From assembly GCA_009760855.2 (NCBI GenBank), contig WPIO01000035.1, positions 1,458,501-1,522,500 on the forward strand: a stretch of DNA of 64,000 nucleotides, read 5' to 3'. The notes below the pieces were generated by a model. It saw only the letters and a program-made list of their open reading frames with translations, was not told the DNA's origin and did no database searches. The translations under genes and the position numbers were made by a program. The DNA comes from Cristatella mucedo (lineage: Eukaryota > Bryozoa > Phylactolaemata > Cristatellidae). Shown one piece after another: positions 48,097-57,599 of the stretch (position 1 is the first letter of the stretch; each line of letters starts with the position of its first letter).

Positions 48097-48155
48097 GTAT
48101 CTATCTATCTATTTATCTATCTATCTATATATATATATATATATATTGATGTGTA
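47870..48155. repeat. TA-rich compound microsatellite
   Basis: Long (TA)n runs interrupted by TAAATAAATA, CACACA, two ATAAACACGCATATAT blocks and a (TCTA)n stretch near 48100-48130. It ends about 130 bp before Ig exon 3. It cannot be coding despite open frames of I/Y repeats. Confidence 0.95.
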
Positions 48156-48286
48156 TTTATTTGCATATTTTTTAATTACAAATATACATCAAAGTTTTCA
48201 GAAATACCTGGAATACTTCGGAAATTTGAGTGAGCCTTCGATTTTCACGGTGATAAAGAAATAACAAAATATCTCATAATTTGTAG

Positions 48287-48592
48287 AAAGCCCCACGGTT
48301 AAAGTTACAATTATTTCTGAATCTAAAACTCTGTGGACAGTTCGAGTCGGCTGTGTGCTGCCTGATATTTCTCCAAGGAACTTTATTAAAGTAACCTGGC
48401 TACTAAACGGGAGCAATTTCAACGAAATGGTACCTGAAGAATCTACTTTCGATACTAAAGTTGTTCTGATGAGCACTTTAGAATTCAGATTGGTACCGGG
48501 GAATCACTCTATTCAATGCTTAAGAGATGTGAATATTAAAGGTGTGGCTCAACTGAGATCTGACGTGCTAGGAGTGTTCTTCCCACACCCAG
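48287..48592 (+). CDS. Internal exon 3 of the putative multi-Ig gene (compact Ig C-type domain)
   Basis: This 306-bp open exon (102 codons) has an acceptor ending TTTGTAG and a strong donor CCAG|GTAAGA, phase 1 on both sides. The domain has the Ig core: VRVGC (B strand), FIKVTWLL (C strand with the core Trp), a run TLEFRLVPG (E strand) and HSIQCL (F-strand Cys). Its length of about 100 residues is normal for a C1/C2-type Ig domain. It has two sequons (NGS, NHS). It sits about 130 bp downstream of a long TA-rich microsatellite. It is not close to exons 1, 2 or 4 in sequence, so it is a third domain type in the same array. Confidence 0.65.
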
Positions 48593-48904
48593 GTAAGACC
48601 AGAAGGCATGGAGCTTTCAAGCTGCAAAAGTTCTTATCCACAAGCATGGCATTGCTAGGCTTGACGATGTCAGACCTAAATAGATCTATTGAATTGTATA
48701 GCTACCTCAAAGTAGTTAGACATATAATGCTCATATAAATCGTTAGTGTCATAAAGCTTTGCATTCCAGCTGAGGGGATAGAAATATGGAGTTTGCTAAG
48801 AAGAATGGTCAAAACATGGTTACGATATGTGCCATCAAAACAAATTCGTTCAAATATCCCTGGCTCAAATAGATAAAATAAATATTGCCACTAGAGTTCA
48901 ATTC
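48593..48904 (+). other. Probable intron after exon 3
   Basis: Starts with the GTAAGA donor. Nothing else recognised before a LINE B relic. Confidence 0.4.
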
Positions 48905-49340
48905 CTGTATCTCAAATTGAAACTTTGTAAACAGTACGTTTGTTATGCAGCAGTGTTTTATTAGCATAACCAAAGCTGAAGTAGCTTTCTGGATGCGTTC
49001 GATAGCTGAAGGACTTCATCTCAAGCAAATAATTAAAAGTGAGAACCATAGCCCAGTTCCATGAGCTGCTCACCGAGTGATTATCATGAATGTCGAAGCT
49101 CAAAATGGCTATCTGAGATGTGCCATTGCATTGCAGGAGAGGTCTTTGCTGGGACTGTAAATCATTACAATAATATTGGAAATAATAAAACATGTGTATA
49201 GCTCACCTTGCATTGCTGAATACTTTTCTAAGCACCCTACAGATGACGTATAGAAACTTATAGGCCTCAAAGTTTGAGGCTGCAGTTTGAAAATGTCTAT
49301 GCATTCTTTTGGCAGCCCTGAAAACTCCATCAAGGGGCAT
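48905..49340 (-). mobile_element. LINE B 3' relic
   Basis: A decayed minus-strand match to the LINE B 3' UTR and the end of the ORF (GGATGCGTTCGATAGC, ACTTCATCTC). A small part further upstream in the ORF follows (GCATTCTTTTGGCAGCCCTG against the TTTGGTAGCCCAGCC region). Confidence 0.6.
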
Positions 49341-49394
49341 TTATAGTATTATGTAAACACAAAATAAAATATAATGACATTCAAAAAAACTAAT

Positions 49395-49500
49395 AATAAT
49401 AATAATTGAAAATTGTAAGACTAGAAAAATTGTAAGAATAGCGATAAATACATATGATATTGCACCTCATAACTAAATCTCTTTCTAGGCACACTGCCAT
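49395..49500 (-). mobile_element. Possible LINE A 3' stub
   Basis: AATAATAATAATTGAAA and, later, AACTAAATCTCTTTCTAGGC recall the tail and hairpin arm of LINE A. The intervening sequence is poorly matched. Confidence 0.35.
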
Positions 49501-49739
49501 GGAAGGAAGATAACATTCTAAAGTTTAGACTGTTGACTTTCAAGTTAGTAGGGAAGCAAAATTGCATTCGACGGACAAACCCTGTACTATATAAGGACAA
49601 TTTTATTACCAATCATTAGGTAAATAAAGTTAAACTAAATTTCATTGTTCACTGGGGATGGAAAACTTCAAAAATAGGTAAACGTATTTGGCATGCCTAA
49701 GGTAAGAGATTCTTGTAATTTTGTCCTTTTTTAACCTCG

Positions 49740-49860
49740 GGTTTAAGTTTTTAATCCTGACACGGCCATTTCATAGTTGCTCACGTTAAGTGAGAATGAT
49801 GGCCTTTCAAGCTTGTCAGCCTCAACAAAAAAGAGCCTCTCTAATCAGCTAACCTTAAAT
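49740..49860 (+). mobile_element. SINE-2 3' relic
   Basis: TGATGGCCTTTCAAGCTTGTC, ACAAAAAAGAGCC and CTAATCAGCTAAC match the 3' half of SINE-2. The tRNA-like head is lost. Confidence 0.5.
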
Positions 49861-50196
49861 AATCAAATCGGATGTAAGGAAGGCAAGTTTTATTTAATAA
49901 AAAATGTAAATGCAAATATGTCGAGCTATTTTTGGGCAGCCGTAGCAAATCAAATCTATCAACCCATTAAAAAAGCCGCTATGGAGCCATGTAAATAGTC
50001 AAATGAGATACAACCATTGTTAGGATTTGTCTTATTTAATGCTATGGTATGCTAGCCTTTTTAGCCTTTATAAACGACGTTATTTGTACATCTATCATCT
50101 AACTCGCACTCTAGTCAGTCCGGAGTTTATGGAAGCTGAAAGCATATAATGTATCTCCGTCAGTAACTCCACAAAATCATAAAGACCATGTGGGTG

Positions 50197-50973
50197 TTAA
50201 GCAGGAGAGTTTTGTATAGCCCACTCACAGCCTAAGCGGCTTTCGGTACCCATTCGGTAGCCAACAGACTTCGTCTCACACAACAAAGAGAAAGTGGGAA
50301 TCATAGCAGAGTTAGGAGAGAAGTTGAGGTAGTGAGTAGCATAGAAGTAGCAGTTCAGGACCACTGAAAAAGATGTGCCAAAGTCGGCAGTTGGAGGGTA
50401 GATGTCGTTGCTTAAGAATTGTGGAAGAGCGTTCCACAGTCTAGGACCTGCAGAGCTAAAGCTTCTGTCGCCAACTGTCTTTAAGCGGAGGAATGGGACA
50501 GCTAATTTATTGTCCACACAGGACCTGAGGGCGCGAAAAGGCTGAAACTGATGCAGCAGTTCAGCTAGGTACGAAGGAGCCAAGCCGTGGTGGGCCTTGT
50601 GGGTCAGCCTAAGAACTTTGCTCTGTATCCTTTGCTCAACAGGCAACCATCCCAGCTCTTTCAGCAGAGGTGACAGGTGCTCAAACCGCCGGGACTTGAA
50701 GGCCAGCTTTGCAGCCATATTCATTGTCCACTGTAGTGGCGTAATAGCTTTCTTTGGTAGCCCAGCCAAAAGGGAATTACAATAATCAAGCCGAGACAGA
50801 AATAAAGAGCTAGTTAACATGTTTACAAGCCACTGTGGGAGACAGCTTCTAATCTTGCATAGGGATCGGATGTGATGGCTAGCTGTAGAGGCAGTCTTCT
50901 GAATGAAGCTTTTGAAATTGAGGCAGCTGTCGAACACGACACCTAAATAACGAGCACGTGGTGAAGGTCGCAC
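50197..50973 (-). pseudogene. LINE B C-terminal ORF segment
   Basis: A 258-codon frame downstream of the RT active site: ARYLGVVFDSCLNF, SRLDYCNSLLAGLP, KELGWLPVEQRIQSKVL, SFSSAGPRLWNALPQFL, ending WAIQNSPA. This segment is diagnostic of the family and recurs in most LINE B fragments in the window. It is uninterrupted here but cut off from the RT core by a stop. Confidence 0.85.
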
Positions 50974-51299
50974 AATAGCATCACCTATTTGAACAGCAAA
51001 GCTATTTAATCCAGCAATACGCTTAGGGTGTCCTATGAGCAGCAGTTCGGCTTAATCGTCATTTAATTTCAGGAAGTTTTCCGACATCCAGGATTGAATA
51101 TTGGCAAGGCAAGCATTCAGTTTCTCAGTTGCGGCAGCAGATTCCAACGGTTTGAATGACAAATACAACTGAGTATCGTCAGCATAGAAGTGATATCCTA
51201 TTCCATGGGGCTTAATCACTTTTCCCGGAGGTTGTGTATAAATGGAGAACAGCAAAGGACCGAGTACAGACCCTTGAGGGACTCCACAGGTGACCCTTC

Positions 51300-52061
51300 T
51301 CATGTCTGAGACCTGACCCCCACACGACACGGATTGAACACGATCAGACAAGTATGATTTAAACCACGCCAGTCCAGTGCTTCGTTTGCCAGACCGATCG
51401 TTGTTCTCAATCGTTCGAGCAGAACTTCGTGATCAATGGTGTCGAAGGCAGCAGCCAGATCTAGTAGAGCTAGGGCAGTGACATTCCCGTCGTCGTTGCC
51501 ACGTAGAATGTCATCGTTAACACAAAGGAGAGCAGTTTCAGTAGAGTGCTGCCTCTTGAAACCTGATTGAAATGTTTCTGAAATTCCATTATTTTCAATA
51601 TGTTCAACTAGCTGCTTAGCAACAATTTTTTCAAGAATCTTTGATAAGAACGGAAGAAGGGAAACTGAACGATAGTTTGCTAGGACCTCTGTGTCTAATC
51701 CAGGCTTTTTAAGAATAGGTCTAACGATTGCAGATTTGAAGGACTTGGGGACGATCCCTTTTTCCAAAGAAGCATTAAAAATATTGGTTACGGCAGGGCA
51801 AAGTTGGTCTGCAAGTGAAGACCACAGAGATGAAGGCATCGACTCTTCAGGAGAAGAGCTCTTTTTGCTAGACCTTATTAAGGCAGCCACATCACAGGCA
51901 GAAACATCGGAGAACCTTTTAAGAAAGGTCACAGGTTGAGGAACGGCGATTGCTTTGGTCGGAGGGGGCTTTATGGAGGCACGAATGTGCACAGTTTTTT
52001 CAGTAAAGAAGGCTGAAAACTTTTCGGCTGAGCCCTTTATATCTGGGGAGTCAGACCTCAC
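51300..52061 (-). pseudogene. LINE B reverse transcriptase, N-terminal two thirds
   Basis: A 253-codon frame with RT landmarks: FKSAIVRPILKKPG, LANYRSVSLLPFLSKILEK, FQSGFKRQHSTETALL and [20 protein letters not shown] (motif A with Asp). The last residues are out of frame. RT continues in 51052-51351 with [16 protein letters not shown] and the catalytic YADD, so one frameshift separates motif A from the active-site Asp pair. A stop lies just after LNDD. Confidence 0.85.
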
Positions 52062-52610
52062 AGCATTGGCCAGTAAATGGTTTACTGTCTTATAAATCTG
52101 TTTAGTGTCCGACTGGCAGGAATTCAGTTTTCTAATGAAAAAAAAGCCCTGGCTTTTTTAAGCTTTCGGGTGTAAACTCGAAGGAAGTCTTTAAAATTGA
52201 CTAGGTCTGCCTCAGACCCCGATTTCTTGAAACGACGTTCCAGCGTGTGCTTAACACGGCTCATCTTAAGGAGTTTTTTTTTGTAAATTGAAAGGAATAT
52301 CGACGACTTTGAACACGGATAGAGCGAAAGGGAGCATGCTTTTCAAGAGCTCTCCCGAGTGTCATGTTCATGGCATCAGTGAGGGTATCGAGGCTGCCGT
52401 TCGAGTCTGAATGCAGATCAAGAAGGCCTGCATCACAAACAGATTTCAAAAACTTGTCCATGTCAATGCTTTGTAAGTTACGTCGTTTGGCAAATTCGAC
52501 ATTGCCCTGCACGTACGAGGTAACAGGAACAGTAAACGAGACCAAACAATGATCTGAGAGGGTCAGTGGGCACACCACAAAGTCAGTGGGGAGGATATCC
52601 TTAGTGATCA

Positions 52611-52797
52611 CGAGCCGTAATGGTTCACTAGGCAAGGCGGTTGCTTTTCACGACCTCGGCCGCGAGGTCGTGAGTTCGAATCCTGCGGTGGGCGATCCTT
52701 TATCGCCACTGCAAGCGGTGGTGATAGCCGTAAAGGCTCTTCTGCCGCTATACAAAAAGTGGCTGTTAAATCAGCTAGTATTTATTTATTTATTTAT
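52611..52797 (+). mobile_element. SINE-2, tRNA-derived, inserted in the LINE B endonuclease
   Basis: GAGCCGTAATGG, then A-box-like TTCACTAGGCAAGG, B-box GTTCGAATCC (52674-52683), the internal CCACTGC/GCGGTGG hairpin, CAGCTAGTATT and a (TTTA)n tail at 52781-52797. The LINE B reading DLVITKDI on the left and STHVGCHIL on the right belong together. A clear target duplication is not visible. Confidence 0.9.
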
Positions 52798-53751
52798 AGA
52801 ATGTGGCAACCGACGTGGGTGCTATGATTAACGAGTTGGGCCAAACCAAAATTCTCCAGACATTCAAGAAATGAGCTGACCTGGCTGTTGCTCGGGTTGT
52901 CAACGTGAATATTGAAGTCTCCTACAATCAGTAACGGCCTGTCACACACAAATATTTTAGCGAGGAACTCTGAAAACTCCTCTATAAACAAGTTTAGACA
53001 GCCAGGAGGCCGGTATATCGCAACGGTGTGAGGCATTGTCTTTGATGAAGACCTGATAGCTACCGATTCAAACGATGACCCATGCGAGAAACTGCACATT
53101 CGATAGCCAAACGATTCGTGAACAACAATTACAACCCCGCCACCAACCTTGTCAGAACGCATGCACTGATAGAATGAGAACCCGGGTGGGGTGGTCTCGG
53201 AAATACAGCTACTGGAACAAGGCGTCATCCAGGTTTTGGTAAGCAGAAATGCATCTAGCTTCTCCTGGACCACCTGATTGCGGATAAGTAACCCATTGGT
53301 TTATAGCGAGCGGACATTTAGTAGGCGGAATTTAAGAGGCTGTCCAACAACTGGGCGACGGCGATCAAGTGGCTTGTATTCTCCACCGTTTGCGTCCGGC
53401 CCAGCGAACGCCGGCTCTTCGAATTTGAATTGGACCTTGGTAACGGCCGTCGGACGACGTTTCACAACGTGCTGGGCTACGGCGGAAGGGCTACTACCGC
53501 AACAAGTACTATTTAGCGCTTTAAACTTACGAGTCGTAGGTTTGATAGCCGAGCTGTTGATAGGGCGAACGCAGGATGCAGGAAGGTTCTCACTGACCCG
53601 CCGGAGAAGGCCCGCCGGTAGGTATCGACTAATGGCGACATCGCATCTTATGCTAAGCAGGTCCTGTTTTGTGTAGCATATCCGAGGACAGCTCATAAAT
53701 AGTCACAGCGAAGATAGCATCGGAATACCCGAAGGTATTACCGAGAAATCA

Positions 53752-53799
53752 AGTAAAGGTCCACACCATGCTAGGAGTAAAGGTCCACACCATGCTAGG
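53752..53799. repeat. Two 24-bp tandem units at the LINE B 5' end
   Basis: AGTAAAGGTCCACACCATGC plus TAGG occurs twice without mismatch, just upstream of the first LINE B frame. Confidence 0.9.
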
Positions 53800-53849
53800 A
53801 GTCACCCGAGGCCGCTCTTTAGCGCGGGGAGGAATAATAAGATGTAGTA

Positions 53850-55050
53850 GCAGATTCGGCAGATGTGCTGGCAGAGCAGATTATTAGTGTTAACTTCTCA
53901 AATTTCTCAGTCACATTTTTTTAGATCATGACTAGTAAGCAACTTTGATCATAATTCAATGTCAGCAAATGTGCTGCCATCCATGTGAGGATGTCATCAA
54001 TCCATGCAGCAATGGAGTTGAGATAACTCGAGGTGCTCAAAGGCTGGGAAGAATGAAAATAATGGCACAACTGAGTTTCATCCTCATAAAAGTGAAAACT
54101 TAGACTGTGCTTACCTATTAGGTCACTTCATTCTTTGGCTCCAGCCTATCTCTCAGATACAATCACCCGTCAGGCCAAGCATCGTACAGCCCCCTTTTCG
54201 AAATCCAACAGTCTACAAATACCTCATACAAACCTCAAATCCTTTGGAGACCGTGCATTTAGTTCGTATGCTCCCAAAGCCAGGAACTCTCTTCCGACCT
54301 GCGTAAAAACATCCCATGACCAGACCACATTCAAAAAGAACTTAAAAACACACAAATTTAGGACAGCATTCAGTGGGTCCATGTGATTCGTCCTTCATGT
54401 GCTTTTGCATGCTGACACTGTGCATGGTGCCACTAACCGCATTTGCATGCTGACCCTGTGCAGGTCACCCCTAACCATGTTATTCATTTTGTTTGCTTAT
54501 CAAGCATGATATTAGTCACCATACAATCGCGTTGCCCTTTGCAGGAAATTTAAAGCGATTAGAGAGAGATTGAGTTCTCTGAGGGCGCTTTATCAAGTGC
54601 ATTATTATTATTATTATTACACATCGGCGAAAGAAAGGGTATACACAGTGAAAAAACCAGGCCTAGGACTGAGCCCTGAGGTTGCCTATATTTTGGAGGT
54701 ACCTTGGCTAATAATGGTCCATTCACGTCAATCGTAGGGAGTCTCCTACCGAGTAAGACATTATCTAAGGCAACCGCAGTGAAAGTAATGTCCAAGCGAG
54801 ATGAGAGGCTCTCAAGAAGAACTTGTTGATCAATAGTATCAAAAGCTGCCGAAGGATCGAGCATAGCAAGCAGAGATATTCTACCCATGTCTGCAATCCT
54901 AAGTAAGTCGTTGTACACCCTAAGCACTACAGATTATATTGAGTATTTAGCTATAACTAGGAATGAAACTTAATAGTAAGGTTTGAATTTTCAATATATT
55001 AGTTCAGCAGGTCAGCCACGACTCGTTTGAGTGTCTTTTAAAGGTGTCAT
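53850..55050 (-). mobile_element. LINE A copy (outer), split by a nested LINE A at 54117-54619
   Basis: The left part (53850-54116) carries the RT-downstream region and the region of the active site (CAACTGAGTTTCATCCTCAT). The right part (from 54620) gives RT motifs GSVLGLVFSL and DPSAAFDTIDQQVLLESL (frame 54559-54927) and decays near 55050. It is the same head-on arrangement as at 1.6-4.0 kb. Confidence 0.78.
54117..54619 (+). mobile_element. LINE A 3' copy nested in LINE A
   Basis: The open frame 54135-54386 (MAPAYLSD, KSFGDRAFSSYAPKARNSLP, ending FRTAFSGSM) is followed by the 3' UTR, hairpin and (ATT)n tail at 54600-54619. A target duplication could not be fixed. Confidence 0.85.
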
Positions 55051-55054
55051 ATGA

Positions 55055-55800
55055 AACTGTGAAATCCGTCAGAAGCGGGTTCCACGTTTTAAAGACATTT
55101 AAACTAAAGGCATGACCTTCAAAGAACTTGAGGTTTCTACGAGGCAATATAAACACTTTGATTTCAAAAAGCTGGTAGGACGATGCTTAGCTAGGTGCGA
55201 AATACGTAGAAAATAGGCTGTTGAGAAAATGGAGGGTCCTACAATTAAGTGACCAAGCCTTAATGAGGATACCATTCTAAACTGAGAAGTTGTGTAGGGC
55301 GACGAGAATTGTTGTGCTTTGGCAGCTGTCAGGTTAACAAGCAGACCAACCTACCTGAAACGTGAGCCACGGATTACAAAACCAGGTAGACTAGTAAGCA
55401 GTAATCGAAGCTGAGTTGGGATTCCACGAATGCATTAACCAATGTAGATGTCGCATCCCTTATTTAAGCTGGTAGAAATCGTATCAAGACATGTAGCTAA
55501 AAGTAGGCAAGCCTTACTGTAGGTCTGATGTTGTCTTCTACTAACTGACTACTTTGCAACCGGACTCGTAGATTGTGAGCATCCACATTTAGTAGCGTTT
55601 GAAGTGACCTAAAATCATAAAGGCACAACTTCAGGAATTGATTTATGCTCAAGTGCAGCTGCTTGTCCCACCATATGAAATTAGAACCTGGATCATGCCT
55701 AACTTCTTTAATCAGGAGGCTGACTTTAAATTTGGGAACTAGTTTGTCACAAGGTAAATCATGCATATGTGTTTTTTTAGTCTTCATTGACTAATGGTTC
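55055..55800 (-). mobile_element. LINE A relic
   Basis: A degenerate match from GTTCCACGTTTTAAAGACATTT through AAAGAACTTGAGGTTTCTACG and the thumb region to about 55800. No 3' tail. Confidence 0.6.
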
Positions 55801-55839
55801 TATGGGGAGGCGTTAAAGTATGAAGACTTCAAAATATGT

Positions 55840-57560
55840 GAAAGAATGAAGATTGCTAATCATTTTACATCTAGTGCATATGAAGCACGATGGAATTGCT
55901 TATGGTAGCATGCTCTATATACAACAAGAATAACGTGAATAGGTTGACCTGCCCAAGTCGAGCAACATGTACATTCTCAGCTGATACAATCATGTTAATA
56001 ATGACTCACACGGACACACAAAATTCTGCGGTTAGCAAATGTTTATTTCATTTATTATAAAACGAGGTCCAGTAGCCGGATGTGACTCAGGTCGCTTGTT
56101 AGGACCAGCCTTTCGGAGTATACAAACTAAATACACGTTCTTAAAAGAATTTGAGGTTGGCACGAGGGAGAAACAGTTATATTCCAAAAAGCTGGTTGCA
56201 CAATGATTAGCCTAGTAGTAGATCTAATAAGTAGGCTGCAGCAAACAAAAGAAGAGACAAAATAGAGAGCTACACAACCTTGAAGTAATGCATTGATTGA
56301 TTTGGAGCCAGTACAGGTCAGTGATAAGTTTGGAGAAGTGACAGACACAAAGCTCATGGCATACTCACCTAGCTGCAGAATTTTGCTACAGCTGTAAGCA
56401 CCTGATTGCAAGGACTGTAGGCCTGCCAGCCGTAAGTTATAGAAGTCAAGACAGGATAGTACACATGCGTGGACTAATTAAGTTGCTGTATCCTTATGTA
56501 AACAAGCCCGAATTTTAGAATTATTAGGTAGCAGAAAGTAGTTAGACTTGCTTGAGGAGCAATATTGGTCGTCCAATGAAAGTGCATTTTGGAACATGAC
56601 AACTATATTGCGTACAGATTTATTGCGTGATGTTATGGTCAGCAAATTTTGAGCATTATAGTTTCCGAATCACACTTGGTTCGCACGTTTATAATTAGTA
56701 AATTGGTATTATCTTTTGCAGTTTAGGAAACCTTGCTGCCATCCACGGCAATCGTGATAAATACAAGTAGAATGAGATTCGAGATAACTAGATGTGCTGG
56801 AGGGCTGGTAGGGATAAATGAAAAGGTTCGACTGAGTATAATCCACATACAAGTCTAAGACTCGAAAGGGCTTGGCAGTCACATCAGCAAGAAGGAGAGT
56901 GTAAGCTGTGCAAATGACAGTAGTAAGCACTGAGCCCCGAATTTTCTCATATTTCAGAGGTTATTAGGGTGGTTTCTGGCCTATCAAATCAATACTCTAG
57001 AAGCTCCCAATGGAATAAGACCTGAATCACTCAAGTGGAGCACCTGTGAAGTCCAGGCGAGAAGACTTTTGCGATCGATACTATCAAAAACTCCCGAAGG
57101 GTAGAGCAAAAAAAAGCAGAGCCATTCCACCTCCCTCAACATTCCCAAGTCGGTAGTTTCACTTCCAAAGCAATGCGGACTCGGTGGAATGATTTGCTGT
57201 AAAACTAGAGTGCAACTTACAAGCAGTGTTTAAAGTTTCGATACGTAAGTTTGGCTAATCTACCACGATTCGTTCTAGTGTCTTTGATAGGAGCTTTCGA
57301 AATGATACGGGGTAGAAGTTGCTCAAGTTTTCTGGGACTACTGTTTCTTTCTTGAGTAGTGGCTTTACTAAAGTCTTTTTGAAAGGTGCTGGAACATGAC
57401 CTGTGGTGATAAATATTTTTATAATGTAAGTTACACAGGGCAGCAGCAGATTAATGGGATGTATGGACAGAATGGTGGGGATATGACCCAAGTGATCAAT
57501 TGTTTTCTTCAATTGAGATGCGAAGTTCAGAGTGAGGTCAGTATTGGTATGCTAGTCTGG
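55840..57560 (-). mobile_element. LINE A relic, about 1.7 kb
   Basis: A decayed 3' UTR near 55860-56000, then the C-terminal ORF (56100-56400), the RT core area (YVDYTQSN in place of the active site near 56830) and the RT N-terminal part (57255-57512, GHVPAPFKKTLVKPLLKK). Many indels. Confidence 0.72.
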
Positions 57561-57599
57561 CGGGCTTGTAAAGCAAGTAACGTTATTAAGCTTAGTTGA

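Larger units (their letters stand above)
50147..53830 (-). mobile_element. LINE B, near full length (about 3.5 kb without its SINE)
   Basis: The longest LINE B copy. On the minus strand it has a 5' region with a 24-bp tandem repeat (53752-53799), an N-terminal frame 53301-53696, endonuclease frames 52794-53273 and 52261-52635 split by a SINE-2, RT frames 51300-52061 and 51052-51351 ([12 protein letters not shown]), and a C-terminal frame 50197-50973. It ends in the 3' UTR at TATCTCCGTCAG; the ATTAC tail is eroded. Stops at 53300 and about 51050 and a frameshift near 51300-51350 inactivate it. Confidence 0.9.

Noticed and set aside
47851-48264. Long open frame of Ile/Tyr repeats
   Set aside because: It is translation of the TA microsatellite, not a protein.
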